A stretch of 64,000 nt of DNA from Rhizobiales bacterium IMCC20636 (GTDB taxonomy: Bacteria > Pseudomonadota > Alphaproteobacteria > Rhizobiales > GCA-2746425). Below, one piece after another: positions 18,584-28,332 of the stretch. How positions within the stretch are numbered: position 1 is the first letter of the stretch; each line of letters opens with the position of its first letter. The notes below the pieces were generated by a model. That model did not search any database. It was not told where the DNA came from and saw only the letters and a program-made list of their open reading frames with translations. The position numbers were made by a program, and so were the translations under genes. Location: NCBI GenBank assembly GCA_016865015.1, contig CP018226.1, forward strand, positions 1,395,001 through 1,459,000, written 5' to 3'.

Positions 18584-18745
18584 ATGACATTTCGCAAAAT
18601 CGCAGCTCCAATCCTGATCCTCTCCTCCATTGCACTGGGTGCAACTGCTGCTAATGCCGGCGTGTACAACCCGGCCAATGACAGCTCCCCTGATGCCATG
18701 ACCCCAGGTTACACTGGTCTGGCCAAAGACCTGTCCGGCAAATAA
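18584..18745 (+). CDS. Tandem small secreted peptide, copy 3
   Basis: A 53-residue peptide, third copy; the protein is identical to copy 2 and the DNA differs at a few silent positions (for example GCTGCT for GCCGCA before the cleavage site). AAGGA precedes the ATG at 18584. Start-to-start distance from copy 2 is 275 bp. The probable role is high-dose production of one exported peptide; whether it is structural, signalling or toxic cannot be said. Confidence 0.78.
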   Translation: MTFRKIAAPILILSSIALGATAANAGVYNPANDSSPDAMTPGYTGLAKDLSGK

Positions 18746-18786
18746 GTCAGCCGAACAACGCAACAGATACGCTTGTTGCGAGAAGA

Positions 18787-18823
18787 GCCCTGTCGCCCAA
18801 GCCCCCTAAGAGGGCGACAGGGC
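18787..18823 (+). terminator. Strong hairpin after the peptide array
   Basis: A perfect 12-bp stem (GCCCTGTCGCCC with GGGCGACAGGGC) around a 13-nt loop, 41 bp after the last peptide stop. It lacks a T-run, but probably ends or protects the array transcript. Confidence 0.55.
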
Positions 18824-18926
18824 CCGAGCTTCACCGCTCACACCAACACCGCTGACCACATGGCCGCCAACAACAACTACAAAATGGCCCATGGTCCGGT
18901 GATGCGAGCCAGATAGCTCCACCTTC

Positions 18927-18963
18927 AAAGCCTTCCGATCCCCATCGGCGGGCTTTCTTCTTA
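18927..18963 (+). terminator. Rho-independent terminator
   Basis: AAAGCC pairs with GGCTTT and CCGAT with ATCGG around a CCCC loop, followed by the T-rich CTTCTT. It separates the peptide array from the aminotransferase gene. Confidence 0.6.
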
Positions 18964-19078
18964 TGCGGGATCAAAAATCTGCTGCATCCGCCGTGCGCGC
19001 CTTTGCCGTTGCGATCAGGCAATCCCGGTCCAAAACTCAGACGTTTCAGAAAAATGATGAATTTGGCTGTCGAATTGA

Positions 19079-20365
<1,287 letters not shown>

Positions 20366-20686
20366 ACGGGACTGCTGAACGGCAAGATCAGTCGTTTGGA
20401 TGTTTTCCAGACCCTTGCAGACTATACGCTTCAGGGCGGATAGTCTCCGTCTGTCAGGTGTCACTGTGACCTGCAGGGCATCCTGTCTGCGATCAAAACC
20501 CGGACCCGGGCTCAAGGTTCCATGATCAGGCCAGTATATGGTTTCTGGCACATTTTTGCCACAGTCTTCAACTGATCGGTCGTGGCCCTGATTTATCAAC
20601 TCTGCAGTCTTTCGTGAATCAGCGAATCATTTATAGATGTATGTGATCGAATTTATTCAACCTCACACTTTATCGGGATTTTGTGC
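20366..20686. other. Intergenic region before the first beta-barrel gene
   Basis: About 320 bp without a credible ORF. It probably holds the promoter of the following outer-membrane protein. I see no clear terminator for the aminotransferase. Confidence 0.35.
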
Positions 20687-21550
20687 ATGAACATTCGCAA
20701 ACTACTTTTGACGTCAACCTGCCTTGTTGGATGTGTGGTGTTTGCGAATGCTTCCTTTGCTGCGGATATGTATCTTGAAGGAACGCCGGTCGAGCCGACA
20801 ATTCTGCCTGCCGTTTCGGGTATCAACGGAAAGTTCGCGCTGAATGGCGGAACTTTTGACGAGGAAGGTTTTGGAGTTGTTTCTGGTGCTCTGTCCTTGC
20901 CGGTCGGACACGCCTTTGGTCTGCAGCTTGACGGTATGGCCGGAGCGCGAGATGGCGAGTTTGTTGGCGGCGGTGGCGCGCATCTGTTCTGGCGTGATCC
21001 AAGCACAGCACTTTTGGGTGTTTATGGCTCTTACACGCACCGTGAAGACATTGATGGCTATGTTGCCCGTGTTGGTGTTGAGGGTGAATATTACTGGAAC
21101 AACTGGACGGTTGGTGCTGTCGTAGGTGCGGAGTTCCTTGAAGCCGGTGACGAAGATGATACCAATTTCTTCGCCTTGAGTGACATCTCCTATTACGCAA
21201 CCGATAATCTGGAACTGTCCGTTGGCCATCGCTATACCGGCGAACGCCATGCTGCGGCACTGGGAATCGAGTTCCAACTGGATCAGACGCTATTCTCCAG
21301 TGGTGTTTCGCTGTTTGCCGAGGGTCGACTGGGTGAAGATGATTACCGGGCGGCCTGGGGCGGAATTCGCTTCTATCTGGGCGAAGAAAAGAGCCTGATC
21401 CGTCGCCATCGCGAAGATGATCCTGATTTTCTTGGTATAGAAGATCTGTTCACATTCGATGAGGAGTGCGTGCCCGATGCTGATCGTTTGAGTCTTCCGT
21501 CTTACGACGCTTACAATACTTGCACCAAAAAATACCTCGAGCCATTCTAG
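20687..21550 (+). CDS. Outer-membrane beta-barrel protein, paralogue A
   Basis: A 287-residue protein. Signal peptide MNIRKLLLTSTCLVGCVVFA then NASFA. The mature protein begins ADMYLEGTPVEPTILPAVSG. Glycine/aromatic-rich alternating strands follow (GEYYWNNWTVGAVVGAEF, LSVGHRYTGERHAAALGIEF). The barrel appears to end at FYLGEEKSLIRRHREDDP. A tail of about 50 residues follows with two Cys (EECVPDA and YNTCTKK), and the protein ends in Phe. It is one of three intact paralogues plus a remnant within 8 kb. The ATG at 20687 is preferred over a TTG two codons upstream. The role is probably a pore or adhesin; family name not recognised. Confidence 0.75.
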   Translation: MNIRKLLLTSTCLVGCVVFANASFAADMYLEGTPVEPTILPAVSGINGKFALNGGTFDEEGFGVVSGALSLPVGHAFGLQLDGMAGARDGEFVGGGGAHLFWRDPSTALLGVYGSYTHREDIDGYVARVGVEGEYYWNNWTVGAVVGAEFLEAGDEDDTNFFALSDISYYATDNLELSVGHRYTGERHAAALGIEFQLDQTLFSSGVSLFAEGRLGEDDYRAAWGGIRFYLGEEKSLIRRHREDDPDFLGIEDLFTFDEECVPDADRLSLPSYDAYNTCTKKYLEPF

Positions 21551-21633
21551 GTCTGTCACTCCGCGTCAGGAGACGTGTTAAAACTCATTTTCTCCTAGTG
21601 AGTGACTTGAGTGGCGAAAAAACGAACAGCAAG

Positions 21634-21667
21634 TGCGGGTGGCGGTGATGAACTCCCCGCATTTTTT
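21634..21667 (+). terminator. Rho-independent terminator after paralogue A
   Basis: TGCGGG pairs with CCCGCA around a 16-nt loop, followed by six T residues. It lies 83 bp after the stop codon. Confidence 0.65.
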
Positions 21668-21731
21668 ATTGTCATTGTATTTGGATTCTGACTGTTGTTT
21701 GTTTGCCAAGATTTGAGCGGCACAATATATT

Positions 21732-21888
21732 AGAGCGTTTCTCCTTTATACGGCATCAAAGGCCTGATATGCGCGCTCGCTGTATAGCGTTGCAGACTGC
21801 TTGTGGTTGTGATGACCACCGCGTGACTTGTGCCTTGCCAGCAAACGCGCAAATCCGGTTAGATCTTTGCGTATATATGAAATAGACC
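21732..21888. mobile_element. MITE-like repeat, copy 1 (interrupted at its right end)
   Basis: Begins AGAGCGTTTCTCCTTTATAC, matching at 17 of its first 18 bases the terminal repeat of the element at 63583. The inner ~110 bp (CGCTCGCTGTATAGCGTTGC through GCAAACGCGCAAATCCGGT) matches the other copy with scattered changes. An inner palindrome centres on TGTGGT...ACCACCGCG. No matching right terminal repeat is visible; the IS5-type element begins a few bases beyond. Confidence 0.65.
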
Positions 21889-21904
21889 CTAGGCTCAGGA
21901 CTCA

Positions 21905-22297
21905 TTAAATCCACCATATGACGATAGCTGCAATGCATATGCTTGAGAAGAATGTGTGTGCGCATCTGTCATATCGAGTTGCTACGCGGCGCCAGTCTTT
22001 GAGTCTGCCGAACATATTTTCCACCTTGTGGCGTTGTTTGTAGAGGGTTTTGCTATAACCGGCAGGAAGGTTGCGTCCCTTTCGCGGTGGAATACAGGGG
22101 GTTATTCCCTTGGCTTTCAGCGCAGCTCTAAACTCATCGCTGTCATAACCTTTGTCGCCGATCAGGTGGGATGCTTTCTCAGGAAACGCGGGATAAAGCA
22201 GTTTGGCTCCGATGTGATCGCTTAACTGGCCCTCACTCAGGCCCATGATGATCGGACGTCCCTTGCCATCACAGACGGCATGCAGTTTGGAGTTCAA
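21905..22297 (-). CDS. IS5-family transposase, second frame (orfB)
   Basis: The C-terminal half of the DDE transposase: NSKLHAVCDGKGRP, the second Asp in LIGDKGYDSDEFR, and the final Glu in KQRHKVENMFGRLKDWRRVA, the conserved Y(2)R(3)E(6)K-type motif. It overlaps the first frame by 4 bp and is normally made as a frameshift fusion. The nominal ATG start is probably not used alone. Confidence 0.85.
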   Translation of the reverse strand: MNSKLHAVCDGKGRPIIMGLSEGQLSDHIGAKLLYPAFPEKASHLIGDKGYDSDEFRAALKAKGITPCIPPRKGRNLPAGYSKTLYKQRHKVENMFGRLKDWRRVATRYDRCAHTFFSSICIAAIVIWWI

Positions 22298-22662
22298 TCC
22301 ACCTTTTGTGCGGCCAATACGGCGGGGAACATCCCCTTTTTTAGCAGACTGCAGGCGGTTCGGTGGGCTTTCAGGTGCGTGGCATCAATCATAAGCGTAT
22401 CAGGACTGCCCGCGTCGCTGACTAACGCACTGAAGATGCTATCAAAGACACCCAGGCGGCTCCATCGGATGAAGCGATTGTATAGCGTCTTATGCGGCCC
22501 GTAATCCGATGGTGCATCACGCCAGCGAAGCCCGTTCTTGATCACAAAGATAATCCCTGACACCACCCGACGATCATCCACACGCGGCACACCATGAGCC
22601 AAGGGGAAATACGGCTCGATCTTCGCCAGCTGATCCTGCGAAAGCCAAAACAAGTCACTCAT
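22294..22662 (-). CDS. IS5-family transposase, first frame (orfA)
   Basis: 122 codons. It carries the N-terminal helix-turn-helix-like DUF4096 region (MSDLFWLSQDQLAKIEPYF, then GLRWRDAPSDYGPHKTLYNR) and the first catalytic Asp in LMIDATHLKAH. It ends shortly after a slippery A-AAA-AAG at 22336-22342 on the minus strand. A -1 slip there joins it to the second frame through KKGDVPRRIGRTKGGLNSK, giving a full DDE transposase. Confidence 0.85.
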   Translation of the reverse strand: MSDLFWLSQDQLAKIEPYFPLAHGVPRVDDRRVVSGIIFVIKNGLRWRDAPSDYGPHKTLYNRFIRWSRLGVFDSIFSALVSDAGSPDTLMIDATHLKAHRTACSLLKKGMFPAVLAAQKVD

Positions 22663-22811
22663 GACAAATCTCCTTTGTCATGATGAATCATAATTCAGCT
22701 AAAATGGGAATCCCTTCGATTAATAGGTCCTGACCCTAGCTACGCGCGCCTCTCCCAACCTGTATTTGTATTTCGGTTTTTATTATTATTGGAAGAAAGA
22801 TTTATCTAATG

Positions 22812-24128
22812 TCATTTTTCTTGTGATACTTTGCTTTTCCAGGTTTCAAATTTGCCGGAACTGGCTCTGGCGATTTCGTCCACTTGGGTCAAACGCACAG
22901 AAATTTCCTGGTGCAGGAGCCCCTGCAAAAGTTTGGTCAAGCCAGAAAGATCGGCTGCCTGGCGCGAGCCATCTGCAACATAACGCACTTCTATTTCTGT
23001 GTGTGTGTGTTGAATGACCTGAAACTGTTTTGCAGGGAGAAATGGTTCGTATTCCTTTCGCGTCATGTCAGGTCGAATACGGCTGCCATCTGAGAAAGTG
23101 AACATGTTACGTTCCCTGCCCAATATGCGTTCAATTCGGGGCAATGAACGGCCACAGGGACAGGGCTCATCCGACAACTCGATCAGATCCCCATTTTGGT
23201 ACCGGATCAAAGGCATGGCGTAGTTGTAGAATGGTGTGATGATCAGCTTTTTTTGTTCGCTCATACGGGGAAACAAATTATTTGCAGGCACGGTTTCCAT
23301 CAACGCGACTTCACTGAATTGGTGATGCCAGGTCCCCTGTCCACAATTTGCCGAAATAGGACCAATCTCGACGCCACCAAAACGATCAATGATCCGAATG
23401 CCAACACGCTCGATGAAGCTGCGTGTATCGTCTTCCAGAATTTCGCCATGTACCAATATTGTGTGGAACGATGGCTTGCGTTCCAGTTGCAACAATTCCT
23501 CGACAATCGCCTGCGCATTTCTGGGATAGGTGGCAAGAATATCCGGCTGTTTTCTGTGTACCCAATCAGCCTGTTGTGACGAGGGATAGTTAATCGACAG
23601 GCTGTATGCCAATGCTTTTGGGTTTACAAGATTCCAGTTCTCGCCCGGTTCTCCGTCGGGATAGGGATATTTCCTGGTGTCGTCCAGAATGAAGCAGACA
23701 GAATTGTCAGGGGAGATGCGGTTCCAATCAAAAATGCGCTGGTTTATGGAGGAACTCATCAGATTCACAAGACCGCTGGAATGGATAAGTAGGGGCATGC
23801 CTGTTGAGCCAGCAGTTGTGCGCTCTGAATAGCCGCCGGCTTGAGATGGTGTGTTTTCCGCGAAGAGTGCATCACCAGCCTCCTGTGCCTGCGCACGCGT
23901 GAATGGCTCAATGTCCGTCCAGGCATCCCATCGGATCGTATCCTTGGGGCCGAACAGGGCGTTGAGCCTTTTCCCATAGAATGGCACTTCGGCTCTGGCA
24001 TGGCGCACGAGACGCTCCATCAGGCGTCTCTGATAGGCCTTCATTTTGGAAGGAGGAAGCGTCTCCGTCGTCTTCAGAATTTCTGCGAATTTTATCGCCT
24101 TTTGGCGAATTTCATCATCAGATGACAT
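22812..24128 (-). CDS. PaaK/CapK-type adenylate-forming ligase, paralogue 1
   Basis: A 438-residue relative of phenylacetate-CoA ligase (PaaK) and CapK. The start is fixed by GGAAG 6 nt before the ATG. The ATP-binding loop reads RTTAGSTGMPLLI, with Ala where the paralogues have Ser. The Gly/Glu motif is IDRFGGVEIGPIS. A C-terminal cysteine motif PCPCGRSLPRIERILGRERN and the presumed catalytic lysine in SSGKFETW are present. Such enzymes activate a carboxylate with ATP, usually for CoA transfer; the substrate is unknown. It lies 45 bp downstream of paralogue 2 on the same strand. Confidence 0.82.
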   Translation of the reverse strand: MSSDDEIRQKAIKFAEILKTTETLPPSKMKAYQRRLMERLVRHARAEVPFYGKRLNALFGPKDTIRWDAWTDIEPFTRAQAQEAGDALFAENTPSQAGGYSERTTAGSTGMPLLIHSSGLVNLMSSSINQRIFDWNRISPDNSVCFILDDTRKYPYPDGEPGENWNLVNPKALAYSLSINYPSSQQADWVHRKQPDILATYPRNAQAIVEELLQLERKPSFHTILVHGEILEDDTRSFIERVGIRIIDRFGGVEIGPISANCGQGTWHHQFSEVALMETVPANNLFPRMSEQKKLIITPFYNYAMPLIRYQNGDLIELSDEPCPCGRSLPRIERILGRERNMFTFSDGSRIRPDMTRKEYEPFLPAKQFQVIQHTHTEIEVRYVADGSRQAADLSGLTKLLQGLLHQEISVRLTQVDEIARASSGKFETWKSKVSQEK

Positions 24129-24173
24129 GCTGGACTTCCGGTTTAATCAAAATCGCTATCGCCACGGCACCGA

Positions 24174-25499
24174 TCATGGCGCCAAATCCTGTGGTTTCAC
24201 ATGACTGATCCAGGTTTCGAATTTGCCTGATGGTGCGCGGGGCAGGGCGGATAAGCGTGTCAGTTCAACGGTGATGTCGGGATGCAGTGCTCTCTGCAAC
24301 ATGGCTGTGAACCCAGCGCGATCAACTGGGCGCGTGGGGTCATCGGGAACATAGCGCATTTCCAGGCGCGTTGGTGTATGCTGAATAAATTGAAACTGCC
24401 TGACGGACAGAAAAGGCTCGTATTCAGATCGCAGGATATTAGGCCAGATTTGTGTGCCGTCACTGAACGTCAGCATATTGCGCTCGCGTCCCAGAATGCG
24501 GTCGATGCGTGGCAGGGTGCTGCCGCAGGGGCAGGGTTCGGAGGACCGATCGAGCAGATCTCCGTTTTTGTAACGGATCAGAGGCATGGCATAATTGTAG
24601 AATGGTGTGGCCACCAATTGGCCGCGACCCTCGGTGACGAGGTTGCCAGTTTCAGTGGCAACTGTCTCCATGAGGCAGACGTCGCTGTATTGGTGATGCC
24701 ATGCCCCCTGCGAACACTGGCCCGAAACAGGGCCGATTTCCGCGGTGCCAAAACGATCGATCACTCTTACATTGGCGCTAGTGATTATCTTGCAGGTTTC
24801 CACTTCCAAAACCTCGCCATGCACCATGATGGTATGGAATGATGGTGCCAGATTTCGGCTTTGAAATGCTTCAATAATTGCCTGAGCATTTCGGGGATAT
24901 GTAAAAAGTATATCCGGCTGTTTTCGTGTGAGCCAATCAATCTGCTGGTCGATTGTGTAGCCCACTGATAAATTGTAGGCAGGCGCTTGCGGATTGACCA
25001 AATTCCAGGTGTCTCCATCGCGGCCATCGGGGTAGGGAAATTGTTTTTTCTCATCCAGAATAACGCCTGTTGCATCATCCATGTTGATTTTATGCCAGTC
25101 AAAAAGGCGCTGGTTGATTGATGCACTCATCAGATGCATCAGCCCGCTGACCCGGGCTTGCAGGGGCATGCCTGTGGAACCCGACGTGGTGTCCTTCATG
25201 AAGCCGCCGGTTTCTGCGGGGGTGTTCCTGGCGAAAAGAGCATCGCCTGCCTCCTGCGCCTCAAATCTGCTTATGGTGGGAATATCACTCCAAGCCTGCC
25301 AGCGAATGGCGTCGTCGGGCCCAAAAAGCGGATCAAGGCGGGTTTCATAATATGGAACCTCGGCTCTGGCGTGTCTGACAAGGCGCTCGAGAAGGCTGCG
25401 CTGATAGGCTTGCCTTCTGTCTTCGCCATAGGATTGTGTTTTCTGCAGTGCAGTTGCAAATCGCCGTGCGGTCTTCAGGGCCTTATCATCCCATGCCAT
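24174..25499 (-). CDS. PaaK/CapK-type adenylate-forming ligase, paralogue 2
   Basis: A 441-residue protein, closely similar to paralogue 1 throughout. The ATP loop is DTTSGSTGMPLQA, the motif IDRFGTAEIGPVSGQC is followed by the cysteine motif PCPCGSTLPRIDRILGRERN, and the C-terminal lysine lies in PSGKFETW. The first 45 residues (KALKTARRFATALQKTQSY, then QAYQRSLLERLVRHARAEVP) are shared by the three paralogues. It is divergent from beta-barrel paralogue B, with 216 bp between the starts, and probably forms a two-gene operon with paralogue 1. Confidence 0.84.
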   Translation of the reverse strand: MAWDDKALKTARRFATALQKTQSYGEDRRQAYQRSLLERLVRHARAEVPYYETRLDPLFGPDDAIRWQAWSDIPTISRFEAQEAGDALFARNTPAETGGFMKDTTSGSTGMPLQARVSGLMHLMSASINQRLFDWHKINMDDATGVILDEKKQFPYPDGRDGDTWNLVNPQAPAYNLSVGYTIDQQIDWLTRKQPDILFTYPRNAQAIIEAFQSRNLAPSFHTIMVHGEVLEVETCKIITSANVRVIDRFGTAEIGPVSGQCSQGAWHHQYSDVCLMETVATETGNLVTEGRGQLVATPFYNYAMPLIRYKNGDLLDRSSEPCPCGSTLPRIDRILGRERNMLTFSDGTQIWPNILRSEYEPFLSVRQFQFIQHTPTRLEMRYVPDDPTRPVDRAGFTAMLQRALHPDITVELTRLSALPRAPSGKFETWISHVKPQDLAP

Positions 25500-25715
25500 T
25501 ATCCGGCCTTTCCTTGAACATCGAGACAGACATAAATCAGGAATCGGGCAGAAACGACAGTTTTTTCAAATCATTTGCGTTCTGCGTAACCAAACGAGCG
25601 TTTTCAAGTGTCATTTCAGCAACAAGGCGCAGTGTTCTGCTCAAGCAGCCAAGAAAAAATTTTGTGCCATGGTCTACTCCTGATAGAAAAAGTGAAATGG
25701 ATTCGGGAGTATGAC

Positions 25716-26600
25716 GTGTCAAATCGCAGTTTCTTTCTTACCACCACAGCTTTGATCAGTGGGTTGAGTCTTTCCACCGCCGGGTTTGCAGCCGATCTCT
25801 ATGTTGATGGCGAGCCGACGATGCCAACTGTCTTGCCTGCTGTATCCGGCGTGAACGGCAAGATATCGGCAGAAGGTGGTCTGTTCGATGCAGAAGGGTT
25901 TGGCGCTTTGTCAGGGTCTATCTCCCTGCCACTTGGACAAAGCTTTGGCGTCCAGATTGACGGGTCTGTCGGCACTCTTGATGAAGAGTTCTTCGGCAGT
26001 GCTGGCGGACATCTTTTCTGGCGTAACCCGGATTATGGTTTGCTTGGCGTCTATGGCTCCTTCACAGCGCTGGACGGGGTTGACGCAGAAGTTTCTCGGA
26101 TTGGTGTTGAAGCTGAATATTACTGGAATCAGGTGACGCTCAAGGGTGTGATCGGTGCCGAGTTCATGGATATTGATGCACCGATCAATTACGATGAGAC
26201 CAATTTGTTTGCGTTCTCTGATGTGTCTTTCTACGCCATGGATGATCTGGAATTATCTGTTGGACACCGATACACCGGTGAAAAGCATGCGTTGGCTCTT
26301 GGTGTCGAATATCAATTGCCGCAACAGATATTCGCCAGCGGCGTGTCGTTGTTTGCTGAAGGCCGTATTGGCGAGGACAATTATCAGGGTGCATGGGCCG
26401 GCGTGCGGATGTATCTTGGCGATGAGAAAACCCTGATCCGCCGTCATCGTGAAGATGATCCGACTGATTGGGCGGAAGACAGTCTGTTTGGGATCATGAG
26501 TGATGATGGCGAATGTGTCCCAAGCTACCCTCCATATTCCGGGGATGGATTTTACCTGAACTCATGTACCGGCGAAGAAGATTATTTGGACCTCAATTAA
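25716..26600 (+). CDS. Outer-membrane beta-barrel protein, paralogue B
   Basis: A 294-residue protein starting at GTG 25716, with GGGAG 6 nt upstream; a longer ORF extends 108 bp upstream but starts outside this signal. Signal peptide VSNRSFFLTTTALISGLSLS then TAGFA. The mature protein begins ADLYVDGEPTMPTVLPAVSG. The barrel ends at MYLGDEKTLIRRHREDDPTD. The tail carries GECVPSY and LNSCTGEE, the same two-cysteine pattern as paralogues A and D. Divergent from ligase paralogue 2. Confidence 0.78.
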   Translation: MSNRSFFLTTTALISGLSLSTAGFAADLYVDGEPTMPTVLPAVSGVNGKISAEGGLFDAEGFGALSGSISLPLGQSFGVQIDGSVGTLDEEFFGSAGGHLFWRNPDYGLLGVYGSFTALDGVDAEVSRIGVEAEYYWNQVTLKGVIGAEFMDIDAPINYDETNLFAFSDVSFYAMDDLELSVGHRYTGEKHALALGVEYQLPQQIFASGVSLFAEGRIGEDNYQGAWAGVRMYLGDEKTLIRRHREDDPTDWAEDSLFGIMSDDGECVPSYPPYSGDGFYLNSCTGEEDYLDLN

Positions 26601-26732
26601 TGCTCGTTTCTGCCCGTTGGATGATATTGTCAATTGGCAAAACTGTTTTTGATCCTGGTAACGTTTTCCCGGTTCGTTGTTTTGCAGTCACGGACTGCAT
26701 GACGTGATCTAACCTTTTGTTGGCGCAGAGGG

Positions 26733-26987
26733 CTTTTCAGTGGTGTCGTCCTGTTTGCTGAAGGTCGCATTGCTGAAGATGATTACAAGGGAGCCTGGGC
26801 TGGCGTGCGCATGTATTTTGGCGAGACCAAATCCCTCATGCGCCGTTACCGTGAAGACGACCCGACCGACTGGGCGGAAGACAGTGTTTTCAGCGTCGTC
26901 AATGGGGCATCAGGTGGCCTCGCGGCCAGCAAAGACATATACATCGGGTGCTCAATTTCCGCTGAGATAGCTCCAGAGACCTGCTGA
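26733..26987 (+). pseudogene. Remnant of a fourth beta-barrel paralogue
   Basis: Only the last strands and tail survive. SGVVLFAEGRIAEDDYKGAW runs into AGVRMYFGETKSLMRRYRED, corresponding to the final ~85 residues of paralogues B and D. There is no start codon or signal peptide; 130 bp of unrelated sequence separates it from paralogue B. The tail has one Cys in YIGCSIS and one at the end (PETC). It looks like what remains after deletion of a tandem duplicate. Confidence 0.75.
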
Positions 26988-27175
26988 CAGGCTTGATTCT
27001 ATCAAACAGCGTTGCGCTGTTGGCGCGGCTGTTCATCCTCGCGAAATTTGTGTTTTTTGGGTGACAGTCCAGGATTATTTTTCACTGGAATTGCCTGATT
27101 CAGTGGTTTTGCCTGAAGGTCGGTTGTGAAGAACGCCTTTTTTGACCTATTCTTTCGGGGAACCAAACTTTTTGG

Positions 27176-28108
27176 ATGGCACAAATGTTAAAACGTTCTT
27201 TCTTTATGTCCACGACCGCATTGGCTGGCGGTTGTCTTTTTGCCGTATCGGCGCTGGCAGCTGACCTTTATGTCGCTGGCGAGCCGGTGTTGCCAACTGT
27301 CCTGCCTGCTGTGTCGGGCGTGAACGGTAAAATCTCACTCGAAGGCGGAGCGCTGGATGCAGAAGGCTTTGCAGCCTTCAAAGGCTCAATCTCCCTGCCA
27401 CTTGGCCAACAGTTTGGCCTGCAGGTGGATGGAGCCGTTGGCGTGCTTGACGAAGAGTTTATTGGCGGCGGTGGCGGGCATCTGTTCTGGCGTGACCCAT
27501 CCATCGCGTTGTTGGGGATTTACGGGTCCTATACGACCATCGAAGCGCTTGATGGCGATATTGCGCGCTTGGGTGTCGAAGGCGAATATTACTGGAATCA
27601 GTTGACTCTCAAAGCTGTGATTGGTGCCGAGTTCATCGATATTGATGCGCCGGTGGATTATGATGGAACCAATCTGTTCGCCTTTTCTGATTTGTCCTAT
27701 TACGCAAACGACAATCTGGAATTGTCGGTTGGGCATCGTTACACAGGCGAGAAGCATGCCTTGGCACTGGGGGTTGAATATCAGCTAAGCCAACAAGTTT
27801 TCGCCAGTGGCGTGTCTCTGTTTGCTGAAGGGCGCATTGGCGAAGATGATTACAAGGGCGCCTGGGCCGGCGTGCGGATGTATCTGGGCGATGAGAAAAC
27901 CCTGATCCGCCGTCATCGTGAAGATGATCCGACCGATTGGGAAGAAGATAATCTGCTTGGCATCGTGAACGCTGCTGGGAACGGTTGTGTGCCGAATGCC
28001 GCAGAACTGCGCGGTGAAGGCCCATATACTTCAGGCGAAGGGTTTATCTATGGTGAGGGTTACAATACCTGCACTGGCAAAGAAGTCTACTTTGCGTCTG
28101 ATGGCTAG
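27176..28108 (+). CDS. Outer-membrane beta-barrel protein, paralogue D
   Basis: A 310-residue protein (307 if the ATG at 27185 is used; neither start has a strong ribosome-binding site). Signal peptide MLKRSFFMSTTALAGGCLFA then VSALA. The mature part begins ADLYVAGEPVLPTVLPAVSG. It is most similar to paralogue B through the barrel, ending MYLGDEKTLIRRHREDDPTD. The tail is longer and Gly-rich, with NGCVPNA and YNTCTGKE. Convergent with ligase paralogue 3; a shared terminator lies between them. Confidence 0.78.
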   Translation: MAQMLKRSFFMSTTALAGGCLFAVSALAADLYVAGEPVLPTVLPAVSGVNGKISLEGGALDAEGFAAFKGSISLPLGQQFGLQVDGAVGVLDEEFIGGGGGHLFWRDPSIALLGIYGSYTTIEALDGDIARLGVEGEYYWNQLTLKAVIGAEFIDIDAPVDYDGTNLFAFSDLSYYANDNLELSVGHRYTGEKHALALGVEYQLSQQVFASGVSLFAEGRIGEDDYKGAWAGVRMYLGDEKTLIRRHREDDPTDWEEDNLLGIVNAAGNGCVPNAAELRGEGPYTSGEGFIYGEGYNTCTGKEVYFASDG

Positions 28109-28158
28109 TATTTGACGCCATTCTTGTTCAGATATGGTTTTGAACATGTGATCTGAAT

Positions 28159-28190
28159 AAAGGCTTGTGCAATCGCGCAAGCCTTTTTTT
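28159..28190. terminator. Bidirectional Rho-independent terminator
   Basis: GGCTTGTGC pairs with GCGCAAGCC (one G-T wobble) around an AATC loop, with AAA before and seven T after. It is 51 bp past beta-barrel paralogue D and 143 bp beyond the end of ligase paralogue 3 on the other strand, so it can serve both. Confidence 0.75.
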
Positions 28191-28332
28191 CTGGAAAGCC
28201 ATATTCTGTGTAAGAATGGCTTGAGATTTGCCGCCCGTACTCTGAATAGTCTGAACAACTGGAAACATCATAGCCGAAGCCACTGTGACATATTGTGGGG
28301 TGATCTGTATATTGTACGGAAGCCCATTGGTA

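Larger units (their letters stand above)
21893..22735 (-). mobile_element. IS5-family insertion sequence (IS427-like group)
   Basis: An 843-bp element. The ends are imperfect inverted repeats (GCTCAGGACTCATTAA on the left, GGTCAGGACCTATTAA as reverse complement of the right). CTAG occurs directly outside both ends (21889-21892 and 22736-22739), a plausible 4-bp target duplication. It carries a two-frame transposase read on the minus strand through a -1 slip. Intact reading frames and a clean duplication suggest recent insertion. Confidence 0.85.

Noticed and set aside
18157-18763. Minus-strand ORFs repeated opposite the 53-residue peptide genes
   Set aside because: They are antisense shadows of the duplicated units, without signal or ribosome-binding site.
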